A stretch of 64,000 nucleotides of DNA from Lonicera japonica (taxonomy: Eukaryota > Streptophyta > Magnoliopsida > Dipsacales > Caprifoliaceae): assembly GCA_021464415.1 (NCBI GenBank), contig CM038470.1, forward strand, positions 26,809,601-26,873,600, given 5' to 3'. Shown one piece after another: positions 47,644-59,348 of this stretch (positions are counted from its first letter, which is position 1; every line of letters begins with the position of its first letter). The position numbers and the translations under genes are program-made. The notes under the pieces are model-generated. The model saw nothing but the letters and a program-made list of their open reading frames with translations. It made no database searches and was not told the origin of the DNA.

Positions 47644-47986
47644 AGGTATGTTTAATTGTCAAAGTTTTTTATGGAAAAACTTGGTAAAAAATAGAAAATG
47701 TGTACTTTACCATTTTTTATAGGTATTTGATTTTCTAATTTTAGGCGCTATAAGTTCCAACTAGTTTTCTAGTACAAGTGCATGATGCATAAAAGTAAGA
47801 ACTAATATTTTTAGCCTACGCCAAAGAAAATAAATTTTAGGTAAAGTGAAAAATGACCCAAAGACCAAAAAGTTCAATTTTAGATAAAATGTAAGCAATC
47901 AAACACTAAAAGTTAGAAAATATGTCATTATTACAAGAAAAAAAGTACACATTTTCCACCTATAAAATAAATACAATCAAACACCT
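47644..47986. mobile_element. MITE with TTA target duplication (PIF/Harbinger-like)
   Basis: The left end AGGTATGTTTAATTGTC pairs with the right end AATACAATCAAACACCT. TTA flanks both sides (47641-47643 and 47987-47989). 343 bp, upstream of the repeat-protein gene. Confidence 0.65.
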
Positions 47987-47989
47987 TTA

Positions 47990-50111
47990 ATTGAATTATT
48001 TAGAATTGAATTACTTAGAATATAAACATTTTCTATTCTAATTCCAAACTTGCATTCAATTACTCTAGAGAAAGAGAGCTCTACCCTAATTCCTCTCTTG
48101 GCCTCTTTGGTTTTACACATATCGGAGAAAGAGAGCTACATCCAAGCACTATCTTATCTCGCTACATCTTCAATCCAATCCTTATTAGACTAACATTAAA
48201 GAAAAAAAAAACCTTTATTATTAAATCATTTCACATTAATTAGCAATGGAACAGACCCAAAAGCTTCCCATTATTAAATGCACAACTCTACCTCTACGTA
48301 CTACTGGCATAGATCTCTAATAACAAGTACCAATTCTTCTTTGATATCTCAACGATTCTTTCTAACTCCGCTTTGTTGAGATTAAAGCAGGCGTGAATTT
48401 GATTGTCGAACATATATGATTAAAGCGATGCAAACCTTTCTTTTTCCCCTCTTCCCCTCCAATCTAAGGTTTCTTTCATTATTTTAATTTACTTTTCAAC
48501 TCGTTGATCATCAAAAATCCTACTTCATCAGTAACTTAGCTTTATGCCTTTATATACATACACACATATATATGTATATATATATATGCATATTATATGT
48601 ATATGCATATATTTATAATATAATATAGATGTTGGAGTATATTGATATAAATTAATCTAGTTGATATCTTACTGAAAATGAGTGTTTATAGTTATTAGGG
48701 AGAGAAAGATGCATATAAATATAGAGTGGCAGTTTTTTGAAGAGTTTTTGCCAAGCCTCTTTCAAATACAATATTGTTATTTTGTGTTGGTTTTTTAAAG
48801 AGTTTATAATTATTAGTGAAAGAAAGAAGTATATAAGCATATAAAGCATATTATTTTCCTGAGTTTTTCATTCCTTACCATTATTTCTTGTGTTCAATAC
48901 TATATATCATATCCTTTTTCTGGTTTAGACCTCTTATTTTTCGGATTGCTTCATGCCATAATATTCTTCTTGTGTTCATTCAGATATATTATTTTTTATA
49001 TTTTGATTTAGTCATATTCTTCTTAAGTTTGTTTAGCCATATATTTGTTTTAGACATATAATTATCATTTTATTATAATTCTCTAACCATTATTGATGTT
49101 TATTTTTCTAGACATAAAAAACATGCGATGAGTATGCACATTTAATTTTCATTCGCACAGAAATCTAAGTAACAATAAAAAGGATAAACAAAAATGGAGG
49201 TAAATGAATGGTTTAAGATCACTCCAATCAAGGAAGTGGCGGATTCAAATCTTCCCATTAGCATATTTTAACAATAATATAATGACAACACAGGGAATTG
49301 GTGTCATAACTAATTGAATGTTTTTTCGATTTATATATACATAGATTAAAAACGGCTAAAATTATTTGGTTGTTTAATTAATTTCATAACTGGCGGACTT
49401 AAGAAAAAATAAAGATGAATTTCGCAACTTATGCGTCATATTTTTTATATACATTAGACATGAAATACATGCAATGTATTTGCATATGTTTATTTATATT
49501 TATGTATTCACCCCAGTTTAAGAATGGAATTATTGTTGATTCAATAGTTGTGTATAAATTTTGTGCAAAACCCATGGGTAAAGTGGTCTTACACATAAAT
49601 TATGCACATTTATTTTATGTTCTAAAAGGATCTCCAATAGGACTATGTAAAATTATTGTATAAATCTTACATGGCAAGCGAATTTTACACAAAAAATTTA
49701 CACAGATATATTTACTCTCCAACAACCAAAATTAATACTCTTGTGTAAAAAGAAGTGGTCTAATAAAATATAGCCACCTAAATAACACAAAACTAAACAA
49801 ATGATGAGAGAGAATGAGTGGGTGGATAGAGAGAATCTTACTAGGTTGTATAAATTAGATGTGCAAAATAGCCCGTCATTATACACAAGAGCTTAGTTGG
49901 CATTGATTTAACACAACTATTGAAGCAACAAAAAATTTACACAATGTGTAAACTTTACACAATACTGAGTTGACTATTTTTACACAACCTCATTGGGGTT
50001 ACTCTAATGGTTCATTTTTAATGTGTAACTTTTGAATAATCTAATCATATACAAACAAATTGATATATCATTGCATGCAATATTCAATAGTTTTTTTATT
50101 ATTATTATTGA

Positions 50112-50154
<43 letters not shown>

Positions 50155-52129
50155 ATCTTTATATTTGTTGATATAATTACAATGTATTTTGTTTACATCT
50201 GTTGAAGAGTAAATTTTAAATACATAATTTTTTATTAGAATTGAATTTTTGAATTTTTAAATTAAATAATTTCTAAGATTTCCTTAAAAAAATAGAAGAG
50301 AGAAAAAGATGATGATGATGTATCAAATAATGTGTATTTATTATAGGAATGGTAATTGTGTCATTTTATGAATATTCATGTTGTGTTACATAGGTTGACA
50401 ATGTTCTGTAAGTCAACACTAAATTTGATACAATTAATTAATCGCATCAAGATCTTCAATCATAACATGACCTATTTATTAATCATGTTATACAAATTGA
50501 TAAATATGACCCGTTTACTAAAATATTAAAAATTTACCCTATAATCTTCCATAAACAAAAATAGGCATATTTAAATGAATTAAAATCCAACACATAACAA
50601 AAGGTCTCAAAAAAAATTGAATATGGAATAAAATTTAATGTTTCAAAAAGATTGAAACCGGAAACTATACAAATTAACTTTCGAGCTCTTTCATAAAAGT
50701 CAAGTTAAATATATCCAAATAAATTTTATGACACCGAAATAGACATAGGGAAAAGTAGGAATGCTTAAGTTTAGGTTTTTTTTTTTACTGTAATAACATT
50801 TTTTAAGCGAGTTGTTATATTCACTACATGGATTTGTGTTATATAACTTGACATGTTTAATTTAAAAGGATTATACTAGTTGTTATTGTGTTATCCGGTT
50901 AAGGAATCTATTTATTAATTGTATTAAGTGGGTCGGAGCAGTTATGACATTAACCCGTTTAAGCTCAACCCTAACCCCCTAATTTCATGTTAGATTCGAG
51001 TTGTGTTATCGTGTCTTATCACAACTTTTTTTTTTCCTGACAATTCAAATCACAAATTGCGCCCCCTATATTTATAAACATTCATTTTACGTAATAATAA
51101 GTTAGGAAGATGGTTTACATAATTGCCAGAGTACTAAATTTTTAACACATTAATTGTGTAAATTTTATACATTATTTATTTATGTGGCAATGCAACTACA
51201 CAACCATCATAGATGCTTGTAGAATCATTATATTACAATTGTATCAAAATAAACTGATTTAAAGAAATAAGAAAAAAGATTGGTTTTAGGGAAGCAGTTT
51301 TAAATTTTTTTTAATAGAGCAAGCAATTTTATTAAAATGAAAAAGGAAAAAGAAATACAAGAGAATCAAAACAATTAACAAAATCGATACATCTGATGCC
51401 CCAGCCATTGCTGTTAGAACTTCACAGGTAGGAGCATTTCGAATCAATCGGTTAGCAAACTCATTCCTGTTAGATGTTCATCATTTTTTGAAAAAAAATA
51501 AAGTTATAATTTCCCAAGTAGGAACATTTTCAATTAGCTTTTTTTTTAAAAAAAAAAATAAATTAATTAAAATTTCACAATTGCGTTTCCAGTCAATCCT
51601 AAAAAACCCATTAGTGTCGATGTTTTTATTTATTTTTTTGGTATCTGAAATGGGGTAGCACCTTATAGATTTGCCATGGAGCATTAGATTGACATTTTAT
51701 GCCATGCAGAGAGGCTGAGGGTTACCTCTTAATTGAACTACCGAAGGAGCAATCTCTAAGCTAGAGCCCAATGTAAAATAACCTCTCCTTTAACTATGTA
51801 GGTGGTGTCTAGGTTTAGCACCAACTAAGCGTCTTAAGGGATTTATTTGATTCGATTTTTAAATCATTCTCGGCATGCTACATTTCATTCTAAAAAGATT
51901 CTAATGTTTGGTTCGGGTTTTGGGTCAAGAATGCATTATTTCAAGAATGAAATATTTTTTCTAAGTTTTATCTCTTAAATGGATGAGAATATAATATTAC
52001 TCTAGGTTTTACAACATAGTTGGAGGGATTGTGAAATATTGGAGCTGTAATAAAATTTTATTTTAATTTTTTTTATTCCCCACAATCACATAGTTTTCTT
52101 TTAATTAACTTTTAGGTTTTACAACATTT
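47990..52129. other. Long intergenic region with microsatellite and retroelement scraps
   Basis: A GTT trinucleotide run fills 50113-50154 (14 units). Around 51306-51720 AATAGAGCAAGCAATTTTAT and the following GC-richer text resemble the 3' end of a LINE read on the minus strand, but no RT motif is seen. The rest is AT-rich with no gene. Confidence 0.4.
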
Positions 52130-52348
52130 TGTATCGGATTACTCGAGCTGCAACGAAAAATATTTTTTGGTAACAGTTCTTACGAAAAGCTCACAAATAG
52201 TCAATTATTGGTAACAGGCTATATGCAAACCGCCACATATATTTTTAATTGTAGCGGAAACAAATAGCGTTACAAAAATTATCTTTTTGTAACATTTTTC
52301 CACCCGCTACAAAAGTAACCGTCACAAATAGACCATTTTCTTGTAGTG
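52130..52348 (-). mobile_element. One terminus of a CACTA (En/Spm) transposon
   Basis: On the minus strand the sequence begins CACTACAAGAAAATGGTC, the usual CACTA end. It continues with repeated GTAACG/GTAGCGG-type subterminal words (TTGTAACATTTTTCCACCCG, TTGTAGCGGAAAC on one or other strand). I did not find the opposite terminus or a transposase. Confidence 0.55.
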
Positions 52349-54534
52349 AGGTATTCTCTTTTAAATTTTCTCTTAAAACCAAAATATCCATTTTACTTAT
52401 TAAAACAACTTGTTTTTGCCATTTATATTCTTTTTAAAAGGGAAAAAAATTGCTATTAAACAATTTTCTTTTGTTATTATTATTATTTTCTTTTTATTAT
52501 TAAATACATAAAACTACTTTTCCCAATTATTAACAATAAAAATTTAAATTTTATTTTTGTAAAATTTAAAGAACTTGTCTTTTAATTTTATAGAACAAAA
52601 AATATTTTTATAATTCGCATGTATTTCATTTATATTCTCATTTGAACTAAATATATAAAAGTAATTCAATTCATGAAAGAAGAATTTCTGTCCGAACCAA
52701 ATACTGACAAGATATTTTAAATATTAAAAAAAAACTTTCAAAAATTTTAAAATACTTATTTCATTTTTAAAACTTGAACCAATTAAATGAGTCCTAAGAT
52801 GTCTAAACCCAAACCTTATGCGTGAAAAATGACCTCCCTTGTCGCTAAGCAACACTCTAAATTTATTTCCAATAATATATACGAGTGCGTAACCTTGCTA
52901 ACAATTGCAAAACTAGTGTCATGCACGTGTTAAAACTATTGATACAGTTAGCTGACAACTTTGGTAAGCCAATATTGCTTTACTAAGTAAAAATGTGGGG
53001 CCCATGTTCCAATACTTTTTTGAATTATTGTTCATGTTGTTTTTACGTCAAGAGTATTTAATGCAAATTCTATAACAAAGTTAGACACAAAAATAAAATT
53101 ACGTGGTGTTAATTGTGTCTACTTGTATTTAAATATGAAGAAGTTTTTGTTTCTACTACTCGTGTTAGACGACTTATGTGTTAAAATGTAAGAATTATAT
53201 TTGTTGTGTTTGTGTTAGTTAAAAATAATACGAACTTACATTGAGTTGCGTCCTTGTACTTTTGGTCAAGTCAAATTATATCGGCCAAAAACACAAGTTC
53301 TACTGGTTTTGTCATTTTTTTTATCCTCACATCCTTCGTCAACATCAATCTTTCTGACGGCTTCCTGCGCAATATTAACAAGAGAGTTGATTTTCTTTTG
53401 GCAAGTCTCTCTTGGATAAAAGGAGAAGGTGGTGTTCTTTTTCTGAATTTATAACAATGGAAATTGATAAATTCCTAAACTCAAACTTTATTAAAATCCA
53501 ATTTTTAGACTTAAAATTATATATCATTTAAAAGCTTTTTAAAAAGGTTGAGAAGAGAGAAAAGTGATATGGATGCATAAAACGTGTGCGCATACTCTAC
53601 CCCACCCATTTTAGTATTTTACACATTGAAGCACTAAAAATTTATATAACAAGTGACAATTTTTTTATTCATAAAAATATATAAAAAATAAAAAATTGTG
53701 TAACTGAGATTTAACGCAACAATTAGAGATGCACTTATAAGTTCTTAGGAGAAATAAAATATTGTAAATAACATCACTTAAAGAAAAGTTTTGTAAGTAA
53801 GGGCTATCACATTTTCTGTATTTTGGTTAGACATATTAGACGATAAGCAGCTAAAATTGTGATAATTCTGCAGCAACAAATTGCCTAAGATATAATTGTT
53901 TTGCGAGAATTAGTGTCAATAACTAAGGGCGGATTTAGCTCTAGACCGACTGCAATTATAACTCAGTTCAATTTTTTTGCTATTGATATAATATATAAAG
54001 TTTTCAGGCTAGTTTATCCTAGTTTAATTAAATATCTACATTAGTAGACTCGTAAAAAATAAAAATAAAATTCTAAATTTACTATTGCGAAGTTGAAAAA
54101 TGTAATAGTCAGTTAATTAGGAAAAGACAGAAAGTATAAAATTTTATCCTTTTTTATCAAATGGACCTTATAAAAGAAAAAAATTGACCATATTAAAAGG
54201 ATTAAATTCAATGATCATATGCGTTCAGTTACATAAGTTACATTTAGAGATAATTGCGTATGATATTAAAGTTTTGTGTTGACGCAAATTACACCTTAAA
54301 TTGGGAAAAAAGAAAGAAAGAAAGAAAGAAAGAAATTAAAGCCTTTTACTTTAATAAATTTCATCGGTAACCAACGGCGACGTTTCATTGACCAACAACA
54401 AATGACAAGCCGTTACACACCTCCCAACGACTTCGCGCCACGTACCGAAAAATGACAAAACACGTATTAAATACAAAGGACCTAAATGCAAATACGGAAA
54501 ATTTCATTTGCTTTTCATTTTCATTTCATTTCTC
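52349..54534. other. Intergenic, upstream of the SUVH gene
   Basis: AT-rich without a recognised gene. A GAAA tetranucleotide run lies at 54310-54335. The open stretch at 53254-53454 has no recognisable domain. From about 54360 the sequence becomes less AT-rich (CCAACGGCGACG, CGCGCCACGTACC), probably the proximal SUVH promoter. Confidence 0.4.
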
Positions 54535-55643
54535 ACAGAGAGAGCATTTTGGATTACGAGTCTAAACAACTCCCATTGTAGAAGTTTTCAATCAAAAACG
54601 AAACCCTAATTTTTCCTCCTCAAATTCACAGCATTGTGTTCAGCTTTGAAATTACGAAGTTTCCACTGAGCTCTGTTGAGTACTTAGCTCAAGAAGCTCC
54701 GTTACAGAGCAGGTACAACTTTGATCCTTTACTTCTAAAACCCTAATTTGTTTTTTTGTTTGTTTGTTTGTTTGTAAGTTCTTAAGTTTGAATCTGAAGT
54801 TATTTAGATTTTGTATGTGCAAAATGTGGAAGTGCTTGATGAGAACATCTTTCTCATTGATGAGTAATGAATTTGAAGTTCACTTTCTTCTAAATCTGAA
54901 ATTTAAGCGTACATGATACTTTGAAATCTATCAATAGATTTTGTTAACTTTCAATCTGAAGTTATTTAGATATCAGATGTACGAAATGTATCTTTTTTTC
55001 ATAATGTTAATTGCTCGATGATTGTATTTGTTGTCTATGGATGATTTTGAAGATTACTTGCCTCTAAATCTCAATATTAAGCATAGATGATACGTTGAAA
55101 TCTATGAGCAGATTTTATTGACTTTGAGTCTGAAGTTATTAGGTATCACATGTACAAAAATGTATCTTTTTTTCATAATGTTAAGTGTTTGATGACCATA
55201 TTTTGGCTCATTTGTGAATTTGAAGTTTACTTGCTTCTAAATCTGAATATTCAGCATAATTGATACTTTAAAATCTATGAATAGGTTTTATTAACTTTGA
55301 ATCTGAAGTTATTTAGAAATTACAAGTACAAAATGCCTCTGTTTTTCAAAATGTGAAGTGTTTGATGACCATATTTGTTGTCTATGGATGATTTTGAAGT
55401 TCAGTTGTCTCTAAATCTGAACATTAAATGTAAATGATACTTGGAAATCTATTCACAGATTTTGTTCAGACCAATGGACTCCAAAATTTTGAAGTTTTAA
55501 ATTCAGATTCAACTTGAAGAAAACAAGTGGATTAGTGGCATTTGTTTTTGAGCTCTAATTTTGAGGTACCTTTGTAATTAAGTATCCTTAATTTTCTATC
55601 AGTTTTCTAATGGTGTGGATTGTGTGATTTCAGTTTGTTGAAA
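54535..55643 (+). other. SUVH 5'UTR: noncoding exon, intron and start-codon exon
   Basis: A probable noncoding exon ends at a donor after 54711 (GAGCAG|GTACAA). An acceptor at 55631-55633 (GATTTCAG) precedes ten leader bases and the ATG at 55644. The exon start is estimated. A GTTT run lies at 54749-54774. Confidence 0.6.
54783..55468 (+). repeat. Tandem array of about four 173-bp units in the SUVH 5'UTR intron
   Basis: The word GAATCTGAAGTTATT, with small changes, recurs at 54790, 54952, 55126 and 55299. Between these points each unit repeats, in order, GATGACCATATTTGTTG-like, GATTTTGAAGTT-like, CTCTAAATCTGAATATTAAG-like and GATACTTTGAAATCTATG-like words. The first unit is the most diverged. 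Confidence 0.85.
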
Positions 55644-58226
55644 ATGGAAATATATTCGAATGGTGCATTGTCGGATAAGAACTTGAAGAAGCGGTCATTT
55701 GAGAACGGGAACTGCTCACCGGCTTCTGGTGTGCCAGTAGAATATAAGCGCAGGAAAGTCTCGGCAGTTCGGAGTTATCCACCTGGATGTGGGCGGACCG
55801 CCTTACGAATCACTTTGAGTTATCATGAAACCAGACTGTCACGGGCAGAGAATTGTGTAGAGGAGTGGAATGACTTGGAGGTGAAGGCTACGGTGAAGGG
55901 GGAGTTCCATGAGTGGAATCAGGGTTTGGTGAAGGAGGAGTTGAGTGAGGGGGAAGTTAAGGGTTTGGTGAAGGAGGAGGTTACTAATGGTGAAGTTAAG
56001 GGTTTGGTGAAGAAGGAGAAGAATGATGGTGAAATTGAGTCTTGGGTGAAAGAGGAGTCAAATGAGGAGAAATTGAGTCTTCAGGGTTTGATGAAGGAAG
56101 CGTCACATGAGGAGGAAGTTCAAGTTCAGGCCACGGAGCAAACTGTAGGTGCAGTGGAAAACAAAACTCCATATATTAATGATGCAAATATTTTGGAGCA
56201 GACTGGTTCGAAGAGTGGACATCCATTAAGAAGAGTTTTGGCAACACGAAACTTCCCTCTATTTTGTGGAAGGAATGCTCCTCGACCCACTGAGGAAGAT
56301 CGCTGGAGGATTAATGGACACAAGCAGGTGGTTTCAATGGCAAAGGTTGGTGTGGGAAGTGGAGTATTGAGAGAGACATTTGGGGCTGGACCTGCAGAAT
56401 CGAAAGTGAATGCTGGAGATGGTTATGGGCATAAAAGTAAATTGAAATCGATTGTCTTTGAACCAAGGAAGAGGCTCCAAATAAAAATTAAAAGGAATAA
56501 CAAGAATGTCACCAGTCCAGCAAGAAACTCAATGAAGGAAAAGTTAAATTCTGCCTGTAATGTGGGTTTGAAGGATGACTATGAAGAGAACAAAGAAGAC
56601 TTTCCTCTTGGTCAGGACCCATGTGATTTTGATGTGAGATTGCCACCTTTTGGTCCCAAAAATTCAAATCATGGTGACGCCCGCAACAAAGTAAGAGAAT
56701 CTCTTCGATTATTTCATGCAATTTGCAGAAAGCTATTGCAAGGGGAAGAAGCAAAGTCGAGGCAAGGAGAAATAGGAAGGACTCGGAAGAACGGTAAAGA
56801 TAAAGATACTAGAAGGATCGATCTTTTAGCTGCAAAAATTGTGAAGCAAAAAGGGAAGGAGGTTAACACGGGTGAACAAATAGTAGGTTCGGTTCCTGGA
56901 GTTGAAGTAGGTGATGAGTATCTATACAGGGTGGAGCTCGCTATCATTGCTGTTCATCGCCTCTACCAAGGCGGTATAGATTACAAAAAAGTAGGCAAAC
57001 AAATTGTTGCTGTTAGTATTGTTGCTTCAGGTGGTTATGATGATGAACTCGATAACAATGGCATTTTAGTATACTCTGGTCAAGGAGGGAATTTAGTGGG
57101 CAGGAATAAGCAACCCGAAGACCAGAAGCTCGAAAGAGGAAATTTGGCTTTAAAGAATAGTATATCGGCACAGAATCCCGTAAGGGTAATCCGAGGATCT
57201 AAAGAGACAAAGGCCGCTGATTCTTCAGATGCAAGGGCTAAGGTTGTAATGACATATGTATATGATGGACTATATTTGGTGGAGAAGTATTGGCAAGATA
57301 TTGGTCCACATGGGAAGCTAGTATATAAGTTTGAATTGAGGAGAATTCCCGGTCAGCGCGAGCTTGCTTGGAAAGAAGTGAAGAAGTCTAACAAATTCAA
57401 AACCAGAGTGGGTCTTTGTGTAGTTGATATTTCGGGTGGCAAAGAGTTATTTCCCATTTGTGCTGTGAACACCATAGACAAGCAAACACCCCCGCCATTC
57501 AAATACATTACTAAAATGATTTATCCTAATAGGTATTTCCCTACTCCTCCAAAAGGGTGTGATTGTATTGGCGGCTGTGTTGACTCTAGGAGATGCTTGT
57601 GTGCAGCCAAGAACGGAGGCAATTTTCCATATAACTATAATGGAGCTATAGTTGAAACCAAGGCACTCGTGTATGAATGTGGCCCATCTTGCAAGTGCCC
57701 TCCTTCGTGTTACAATCGAGTCAGCCAACATGGTACAAAAATTCAGCTTGAAATCTTTAAAACGGAGTTGAGGGGCTGGGGAGTGAGATCATTGAATTCT
57801 ATTCCTTCAGGGAGTTTTATATGCGAGTATACGGGCGAACTTCTTGAAGACATGGAGGCTGAACAAAGAACTAACGATGAGTATCTGTTCGATATTGGGC
57901 AGAATTATAACGATTGTTCTGTAAAACCCGATATTGAACCAATGGATTATGGTGCATTTACTATTGATGCAGTGAAGTGTGGAAATGTTGGAAGGTTTAT
58001 TAACCACAGTTGTTCTCCAAACCTCTATGCTCAAAATGTGCTTTATGATCACGAAGACAAGAGAATGCCCCACATAATGCTCTTTGCTGCAGAAAATATT
58101 CCGCCGTTGGTGGAGCTGAATTATCACTACCATTATTCGGTGGATCAAATTTATGATTCTGATGGGAATATCAAGGTGAAGAGATGCTATTGTGGTTCTA
58201 ATGCATGTAGCGGAAGGATGTATTAG
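55644..58226 (+). CDS. SUVH5: Histone H3K9 methyltransferase, SUVH5/6 type
   Basis: An intronless 860-residue coding sequence, slightly longer than the roughly 790 residues of Arabidopsis SUVH5/6. These nuclear proteins bind methylated DNA through an SRA (YDG) domain and methylate H3K9, helping silence transposons. Visible: two N-terminal motifs, YPPGCGR and NFPLFCGRNAP; charged repeats GLVKEE..GEVK at about 94-160; SRA domain about 418-585 (PGVEVGDEYLYRVEL, GGYDDELDNNG, PEDQKLERGNLALKNS, NPVRVIRG); pre-SET cysteines from C639 (CDCIGGCVDSRRCLC); SET with RGWGVRS, NHSC at 787-790 and ELNYHYHY; post-SET CYCGSNACSG from 848. An in-frame TTG eight codons upstream lies in the 5'UTR intron, so the ATG at 55644 is the start. 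SUVH5 and SUVH6 cannot be told apart here; the symbol marks the clade. Confidence 0.93.
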   Translation: MEIYSNGALSDKNLKKRSFENGNCSPASGVPVEYKRRKVSAVRSYPPGCGRTALRITLSYHETRLSRAENCVEEWNDLEVKATVKGEFHEWNQGLVKEELSEGEVKGLVKEEVTNGEVKGLVKKEKNDGEIESWVKEESNEEKLSLQGLMKEASHEEEVQVQATEQTVGAVENKTPYINDANILEQTGSKSGHPLRRVLATRNFPLFCGRNAPRPTEEDRWRINGHKQVVSMAKVGVGSGVLRETFGAGPAESKVNAGDGYGHKSKLKSIVFEPRKRLQIKIKRNNKNVTSPARNSMKEKLNSACNVGLKDDYEENKEDFPLGQDPCDFDVRLPPFGPKNSNHGDARNKVRESLRLFHAICRKLLQGEEAKSRQGEIGRTRKNGKDKDTRRIDLLAAKIVKQKGKEVNTGEQIVGSVPGVEVGDEYLYRVELAIIAVHRLYQGGIDYKKVGKQIVAVSIVASGGYDDELDNNGILVYSGQGGNLVGRNKQPEDQKLERGNLALKNSISAQNPVRVIRGSKETKAADSSDARAKVVMTYVYDGLYLVEKYWQDIGPHGKLVYKFELRRIPGQRELAWKEVKKSNKFKTRVGLCVVDISGGKELFPICAVNTIDKQTPPPFKYITKMIYPNRYFPTPPKGCDCIGGCVDSRRCLCAAKNGGNFPYNYNGAIVETKALVYECGPSCKCPPSCYNRVSQHGTKIQLEIFKTELRGWGVRSLNSIPSGSFICEYTGELLEDMEAEQRTNDEYLFDIGQNYNDCSVKPDIEPMDYGAFTIDAVKCGNVGRFINHSCSPNLYAQNVLYDHEDKRMPHIMLFAAENIPPLVELNYHYHYSVDQIYDSDGNIKVKRCYCGSNACSGRMY

Positions 58227-58557
58227 CATGGTTGTAAATCGTAAGTTTTCGATTCTCAAATCTCAAGGAAATTGTAATTTCTTGTTACTATAATTTTTGT
58301 CCTTTTCTAGTGCTTGCAGTGTTCTTGATTTTGTCTTCTGCATTCTCATGAAATGACAGTTATGAAGCATTTTGCTGAGTCTTCTTTTGGAACAGACAGT
58401 AGTGTTGTGTTCTATTTTCATGATGTACTTGGCATATGTAAATATGACCCTCGTAAAAAGAAGCCCATGAAGCTATAGTATATGGGTGGAGCTAAGTGGT
58501 GCCCACCACTAAATTAACTCAGGGGATCCACTCTCTCATTAACACCATACATTTACT

Positions 58558-59165
58558 CAGGGCCGGCCCTGGGGCAGGCAGGCAGGGCGACCGCCCAGGG
58601 CCCAAAAATAAAAAGGGGCACCAAATTTTTTGTATATGTATATATATATATGAAGTATATGTTAAAAAATATTAAATAAATTAAATATCTTTTCAAAAAT
58701 CTTTATTTAATAAGGTAACTTTCTAATAAAATGGCGCAAATTTTCAAAGTCAGTCTCTTCGTCTAGCTTCACCTATGTTTCATTGACCAAAATTAAGAAA
58801 AACAGAGCTATGCTTATTCTTTTATTATTCTTTAATCTTTAGCTCTTCCTTTTGCAATTGCCTATTGCCCTCTTAGCGTTATTTTGGAGCATCTAAAAGC
58901 TTTTTGGAAGATAAAAATGAACATGAAGGTTGAAGATGTAGCATATAAGTGCTTGAATTATCGTTGCATTGGTTTTGAAGATATGTAAACTCGTACATTC
59001 TGAAATGAAGTTTGTAAGCACTTTCAATTTTTAATTTCAATGTGTTTTTGGTGGAATACAAAGATTAATTGTTTTTTAATATAAAAGAAATAATATATCT
59101 ATTTATAAGAAGGGCATCATTTTAGAACTTCGCCCAGGGCCTAAAATTGGACAGGACCGGCTCTG
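58558..59165. mobile_element. hAT-like non-autonomous transposon downstream of SUVH
   Basis: The ends are CAGGGCCGGCCCTGG at the left and the reverse complement of CAGAGCCGGTCCTGT at the right. Just inside both ends is CGCCCAGGGCC. ATTTACT is repeated directly at 58551-58557 and 59166-59172 (7 of the expected 8 bp). 608 bp, AT-rich and noncoding inside. Confidence 0.8.
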
Positions 59166-59348
59166 ATTTACTAATAGGTACTCATAGCACCGTTCAATGG
59201 AATACCAAACACTTCAAAACAAGCGTTTCTCTCTCAAAAAATACAATATCCATTAACACTCATCAAAGAACATGTAATTCTTTCTCCAAAATAATACATT
59301 AAAAATACAAGGTTCCCTGTCGTCCCTAGGTGATAATTATCTATATAT

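Noticed and set aside
55620..55643. Extension of the SUVH protein by eight codons from a TTG
   Set aside because: These codons include the 5'UTR intron acceptor; the ATG at 55644 is the first in the spliced exon.
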